Shown here piece by piece: positions 60,604-64,000 of a stretch of 64,000 nucleotides of DNA. Made by a program: the position numbers and the translations under genes. The notes beneath the pieces are model-generated. The model saw nothing but the letters and a program-made list of their open reading frames with translations, searched no databases and was not told where the DNA came from. The first letter of the stretch is position 1; each line of letters opens with the position of its first letter. The DNA comes from Paenibacillus sp. sptzw28 (GTDB taxonomy: Bacteria; Bacillota; Bacilli; Paenibacillales; Paenibacillaceae), in contig NZ_CP080545.1 in the NCBI RefSeq assembly GCF_019550795.1, positions 1,507,501 to 1,571,500 of the forward strand. The letters are read 5' to 3'.

Positions 60604-61824
60604 TTATGCGGCTCTGAAGCGTAACTCAATAGTCGTTCCGCTCCCCAATGTGCTCGAGGCTTCAATTATGCCTTCATGAGCTTCCACAATCCATTTTGCA
60701 ATGGAAAGTCCCAAACCCGTCCCCGCGGCCATGCGGTTGCGAATTTTGTCCACGGTAAAAAAACGGTCGAAAATTCGCGGCAGATCCGTAATCCCTATGC
60801 CGATTCCGGAATCCTCGATAACAAGCCGCCACTCATTGCCTTTGCGATAACTTCGTACCGTAACGCCGCCTTCCTTAGTAAATTTCACTGCATTATCCAG
60901 CAGAATGACAAAGAGCTGATGCAGGCGCTCAAGGTCACCCATCATTTCCATATCAGAATCAATTGTCGTTCGAAGAAATATCCCCTTCATCTCAGCTACA
61001 ATCTGAAACTGCTGCACAACATGATTTATGATCGTATTCAACCGTAATGGTTGTTTCATCAGCTGCAGTTCATTTGAATCCGATCGTGCCAGCAGGAGCA
61101 GCTCGGAAACGAGTTTATTTATTCGTTTGGTTTCATCAATCATAACGGAGATGTTCACGCTTTCTTGTTCGATTGTATTCCCGGGATGCCTGAACAAACG
61201 TTCCAGATGGATTTGCAGTACGCTTAGCGGCGTGCGAAGCTCGTGTGATGCATCCGCAATAAATTGCTGCTGTCTGTCCCATGATTTCTGAATAGGGACC
61301 AATGATTTTTTGGCCAGAAAAAAACCGGCAATGAGGGATAGTCCGATGCTTCCCGCAACCAGGAGCCAAATGATAATCAGCATTTCGGAAAGTACTTTTG
61401 TCTCCGTTCTTAAATCATAAACGACCTGAAGACGCGTCCCGGTATCACCAATGGCAGATAAAGTACGAAAAGTGTCTCCGTTTGCATGTACAGTTTCCAA
61501 TGAATGATGGCCGTTATAGTTACGAAGCACCCGCAATTGTTCACTTGAGAGGGAAGCAGCCGGTATTTGCTTGATAAACCGGCCATTTGATCCCCAGTAG
61601 ATATAAGTTGACGGCGAAGGAGGCTGGTCATCGTTTGGGTCGCTATCGTCCTTCGATTTCATATGAGCTTCGAGATTCGTCAGCTCGCTCATAAGGGTAT
61701 TATCTGCCGAGCGATATAAACGGTAATGCATGTATGCATACAAGGTTGCACCAAAACAATTAAGCAGTAGGAAGAATACGAAGGCATTGAGTAAAACCAG
61801 ACGTAGGCGTGTCTTCTTAAGCAT
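60604..61824 (-). CDS. sensor histidine kinase (OmpR-partner type)
   Basis: 406 residues. Two membrane helices (about 10-30 and 140-165) flank an outside domain of about 110 residues; then HAMP-like region, HisKA with ADASHELRTPLSVLQ, and HATPase with NAVKF, DSGIGIG and GTGLGLSIAKW. Start ATG 61824 overlaps the regulator stop by 8 bases. The ligand is unknown; genes downstream suggest redox or iron control. Confidence 0.87.
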   Translation of the reverse strand: MLKKTRLRLVLLNAFVFFLLLNCFGATLYAYMHYRLYRSADNTLMSELTNLEAHMKSKDDSDPNDDQPPSPSTYIYWGSNGRFIKQIPAASLSSEQLRVLRNYNGHHSLETVHANGDTFRTLSAIGDTGTRLQVVYDLRTETKVLSEMLIIIWLLVAGSIGLSLIAGFFLAKKSLVPIQKSWDRQQQFIADASHELRTPLSVLQIHLERLFRHPGNTIEQESVNISVMIDETKRINKLVSELLLLARSDSNELQLMKQPLRLNTIINHVVQQFQIVAEMKGIFLRTTIDSDMEMMGDLERLHQLFVILLDNAVKFTKEGGVTVRSYRKGNEWRLVIEDSGIGIGITDLPRIFDRFFTVDKIRNRMAAGTGLGLSIAKWIVEAHEGIIEASSTLGSGTTIELRFRAA

Positions 61825-62500
61825 GACGGTCCACCGCTTTGAGCATGTAGCCGACACTGCGTATCGTTCGGATATATTCTTCGCAGCCAAAGGCGGCCAG
61901 CTTTTTTCGGATGTAATGGACGTAAAGATCCACCGCCGTTTCATTCGCTTCCGAGTAATATCCCCACACCCTGTTGAAAATTTGATCTCTCCTCAGGATT
62001 TGTTCTTTATTTTGAAGAAAATAGGCCAGCAGCTCATATTCTTTTGGAGTAAGCTTTAAAGCTTTGCCGGAACAGAAGCCATCATAACTGTGATGAGATA
62101 GTAAGAGGTCACCGTAGATAATCTCGGACACACCGAGGCCTTTGCTCCTTCTTAGCAATGCTCGAATTCGGGCCAATAATTCATCGATCGCAAAAGGCTT
62201 TACGAGGTAATCGTCGGCACCTGCATCCAGGCCCGCCACCCTCGATTCCACCGAATCCTTGGCGGTTAAGATCAACACTGGTGTTGCATCAGAATTGGCA
62301 CGGAGTTTACGTAAGATAGAAATACCGTCAATTTCCGGCAGCATGATATCTAAAATGATCGCGTCGTATTCGTTATGCTCGGCCATTAACTTGGCATCGA
62401 TACCGTTTTCAGCTTGATCCAAGTCGAACTCCTCATCAAAGAGAACAGTGCTCAGTACACTCAATAAATGTTTGTCGTCTTCTGCAACAAGCAGTCGCAT
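61817..62500 (-). CDS. OmpR/PhoB-type response regulator
   Basis: 227 residues. The receiver has acidic residues 8-9, phosphoryl D51 (ILDIMLPE), and K101 (LVKPF); the C-terminal winged helix reads LKLTPKEYELLAYFLQNKEQILRRDQIFNRVWGY and RTIRSVGYML. AGGAGG precedes ATG. First gene of the five-gene minus-strand operon ending with the ferric-reductase-like protein, which it probably regulates. Confidence 0.92.
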   Translation of the reverse strand: MRLLVAEDDKHLLSVLSTVLFDEEFDLDQAENGIDAKLMAEHNEYDAIILDIMLPEIDGISILRKLRANSDATPVLILTAKDSVESRVAGLDAGADDYLVKPFAIDELLARIRALLRRSKGLGVSEIIYGDLLLSHHSYDGFCSGKALKLTPKEYELLAYFLQNKEQILRRDQIFNRVWGYYSEANETAVDLYVHYIRKKLAAFGCEEYIRTIRSVGYMLKAVDRHA

Positions 62501-62839
62501 GGGTTTCCTCCTATATAATAGATGGATGGGATTATCTATATTGTAATTGATAATTATTAAAACAAAATTTGTGCGCCACGATACGTCAGGAATGTATTTC
62601 GAAAATACAGAAACCGCTTGTACGATGTACTGTTTTGTGGTTGAACATAGGAGTTAAAACATTTCATTCCCTGGGTAGAGTAAAATTTCTAGTGGTCGTG
62701 TCATTAGGAATATTTCTTGCGCTTTTTATTTTGATAAACATTTATGCGTTTTCATCTTGGTTAACACGAATCGTCTCCAATTTATGCTACGACCGAATAC
62801 AAAAGCCAAAAAAGAAACCGCCAATTTTTGTCACATGTT
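62501..62839 (+). other. intergenic region with a short hydrophobic frame
   Basis: A frame from about 62638 to 62859 encodes one membrane helix (KFLVVVSLGIFLALFILINI) but no recognisable domain and only a weak ribosome site. It may be the remnant of a membrane gene, cut where the phnC fragment begins. Confidence 0.35.
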
Positions 62840-63352
62840 CCAGGTATTCGTATCAATGACATTGAAGTTTGCAAGAAAAATCTTCAGAAGCTGCGCCGAA
62901 AGGTCGGATTCATTTTCCAAAATTTCAATGTCATCGGTAATTTGACGGTTAAGCAAAATGTTCTCATTGGCTTGCTTGGAACGAAGTCGTTTTGGTACAT
63001 TTTTTTTACGAAAGAAGAGAAAAAGAAGGCTGAGGAAGCCATTGAAATTGTTGGATTGAGGGAGAAAATGAACACTCGTGTGGACCAATTGAGTGGAGGA
63101 CAAAAACAGCGAGAGGGCATTGCCAGGGTGTTAGTACAGAATCCCGATGTTATTCTGGCAGACGAGCCGGTATCGAATCTGGACCCGGTGATGAGCCGAG
63201 AAATATTGGACATTCTTCAGCAGATCAATGAGACCAGGGGTACGGTGATCATTTGCAATCTGCATCAACTGGAATATGCAAACGCCTATGGCCACAGAAT
63301 TATCGGAATTCATGGCGGAAAGGTACAGTATGACGGGAAGCCTCGAACATGA
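62840..63352 (+). pseudogene. phnC: phosphonate ABC ATPase PhnC, truncated
   Basis: About 170 codons aligning with the middle and C-terminal part of PhnC: GIRINDIEVCKKNLQKLRRK, Q-loop VGFIFQNFNVIGNLTVKQNVL, LSGGQKQREGIARVL, Walker B VILADEPVSNLDP, H-loop CNLHQLEYA. The N-terminal 70 residues with Walker A are absent and the sequence joins unrelated DNA at about 62840. Without Walker A it cannot bind ATP normally. phnD and phnE are not in the window. Confidence 0.78.
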
Positions 63353-63367
63353 GGCATAGGTCGATTT

Positions 63368-63637
63368 TTGAACATGTGGAATGGGCTGAATACAGGGCTG
63401 GCGAAACTATTGCTATACGGCATGCACATGAATGACGAACATCGGAAAGCTGCACGTAGCGGCGGATTGAGAGGGGTGGGCATAACTCGTCAGTCGATCG
63501 CTAAAAAAATTATCATCTTCCTCCTCTTTAGAAGTAAGATTGAAAGGGAACTTCGGTTCGAAGACCTTCCTCTAAAAAGACTCTATAAAGTGCCTATCCC
63601 AATGCTTATCTTGAAAAACTGCGGTAATAAAAAATAG
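63368..63637 (+). other. ORF of uncertain status
   Basis: 89 codons from TTG with a Lys/Arg-rich body (HRKAARSGGLRGVG; IAKKIIIFLLFRSK). No ribosome site of note and no family recognised. It lies between a pseudogene and a kinase and may be non-functional. Confidence 0.3.
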
Positions 63638-63673
63638 CTCAAACAGGTTATTCCTACAGGTGAGGTGCTGCAA

Positions 63674-64000
63674 ATGCTCTTTTCTCTTCGCAATCAGATT
63701 GTCATCCTATTTACGGTGTTGCTGTTGATCCCGGTAAGCATATTGACTTTTGTGTTGACTGATAAAACCGAAGGGCTGGTTCGACACTCGATCGAAACCT
63801 CTACGGATCAAACGATCACACAATATGCAACTTATGTGAACAATCTCGCCATTCAGTTCAAGGACATGAGCAACCAGGTACTAAGCAGCTCCATCACACA
63901 GGATTATGTGATGACCAAAGATAATCCAATGTTGAGGGCCAAATTCAGGGAGTTCTTATCCTCCGTTTACTCGAACAACAGAAACAGCCTTTCAATTTCA
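63674..64000 (+). CDS. YesM-like sensor histidine kinase, N-terminal part (partial)
   Basis: 109 codons open to the right edge, AGGTGAGGTG before ATG. A membrane helix near the start (IVILFTVLLLIPVSILTFVLTD) and an outside region (ETSTDQTITQYATYVNNLAIQFKDMSNQVLSSS) match the input domain of two-component YesM-type kinases, which pair with AraC-type YesN regulators near sugar transporters. The kinase domain is outside the window. Confidence 0.72.
   Translation, partial: MLFSLRNQIVILFTVLLLIPVSILTFVLTDKTEGLVRHSIETSTDQTITQYATYVNNLAIQFKDMSNQVLSSSITQDYVMTKDNPMLRAKFREFLSSVYSNNRNSLSIS

Overview
The window looks like chromosome from a Paenibacillaceae-type Firmicute, most likely Paenibacillus or a close relative. 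Supports are strong AGGAGG-type ribosome binding sites, frequent TTG/GTG starts, a ROK-type xylose repressor with xylO operators and a cre site, a holin-like type I toxin, Ecs and bacilliredoxin genes, a YhcR-type nuclease, a KinB-like sporulation kinase and single-membrane lipoproteins. No rRNA, tRNA or CRISPR array was seen.

Layout. 1-8.4 kb: end of a beta-galactosidase, an efflux adaptor, an ABC exporter, an Fsr-like MFS pump, then a compact agr-type quorum-sensing operon (sensor-like membrane protein, AgrB, a 44-residue AgrD-like propeptide, stand-alone LytTR regulator). 8.5-15 kb: YhcR-like multidomain nuclease/nucleotidase, a DUF2087 regulator, a degenerate GIY-YIG protein and an MFS pump. 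15.3-18.7 kb: a translationally coupled trio of ECF sigma factor, membrane-anchored solute-binding-protein-like candidate anti-sigma factor, and solute-binding lipoprotein. 18.7-19.1 kb: a type I toxin locus. 19.2-24.3 kb: xylR, xylA and xylB with two operators and a catabolite-repression site. 24.4-40.7 kb: core functions (ecsAB, modB, modA, nadE, acpS, mutY, an eda-type aldolase, a KinB-like kinase) mixed with small Paenibacillus-type proteins.

From 40.7 kb the character changes to lower GC, pseudogenes and repeats. From 41.37 to 50.14 kb, eight short transcription units (small membrane protein; MFS/oxidoreductase/TetR; large unknown; broken Mrr-like nuclease; unknown; P-loop kinase; VOC protein; TylF-like methyltransferase) alternate with nine copies or half-copies of one roughly 75-80 bp repeat. 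This cassette-like array is the most unusual thing in the window. Next to it are an IS256 remnant, decayed repeat-rich ends, an sbcC remnant, a C39-type peptidase, an ABC-F protein with an attenuator-like leader, and a decayed RHS toxin tip with its probable immunity gene.

58.6-62.5 kb carries a five-gene operon read leftward: OmpR-type regulator, histidine kinase, small exported protein, ApbE flavin transferase and a ferric-reductase-like membrane protein. The window ends with a truncated phnC and the start of a YesM-like sensor kinase.

Functional assignments are from reading translated sequence and recalling family motifs. No database search was run.
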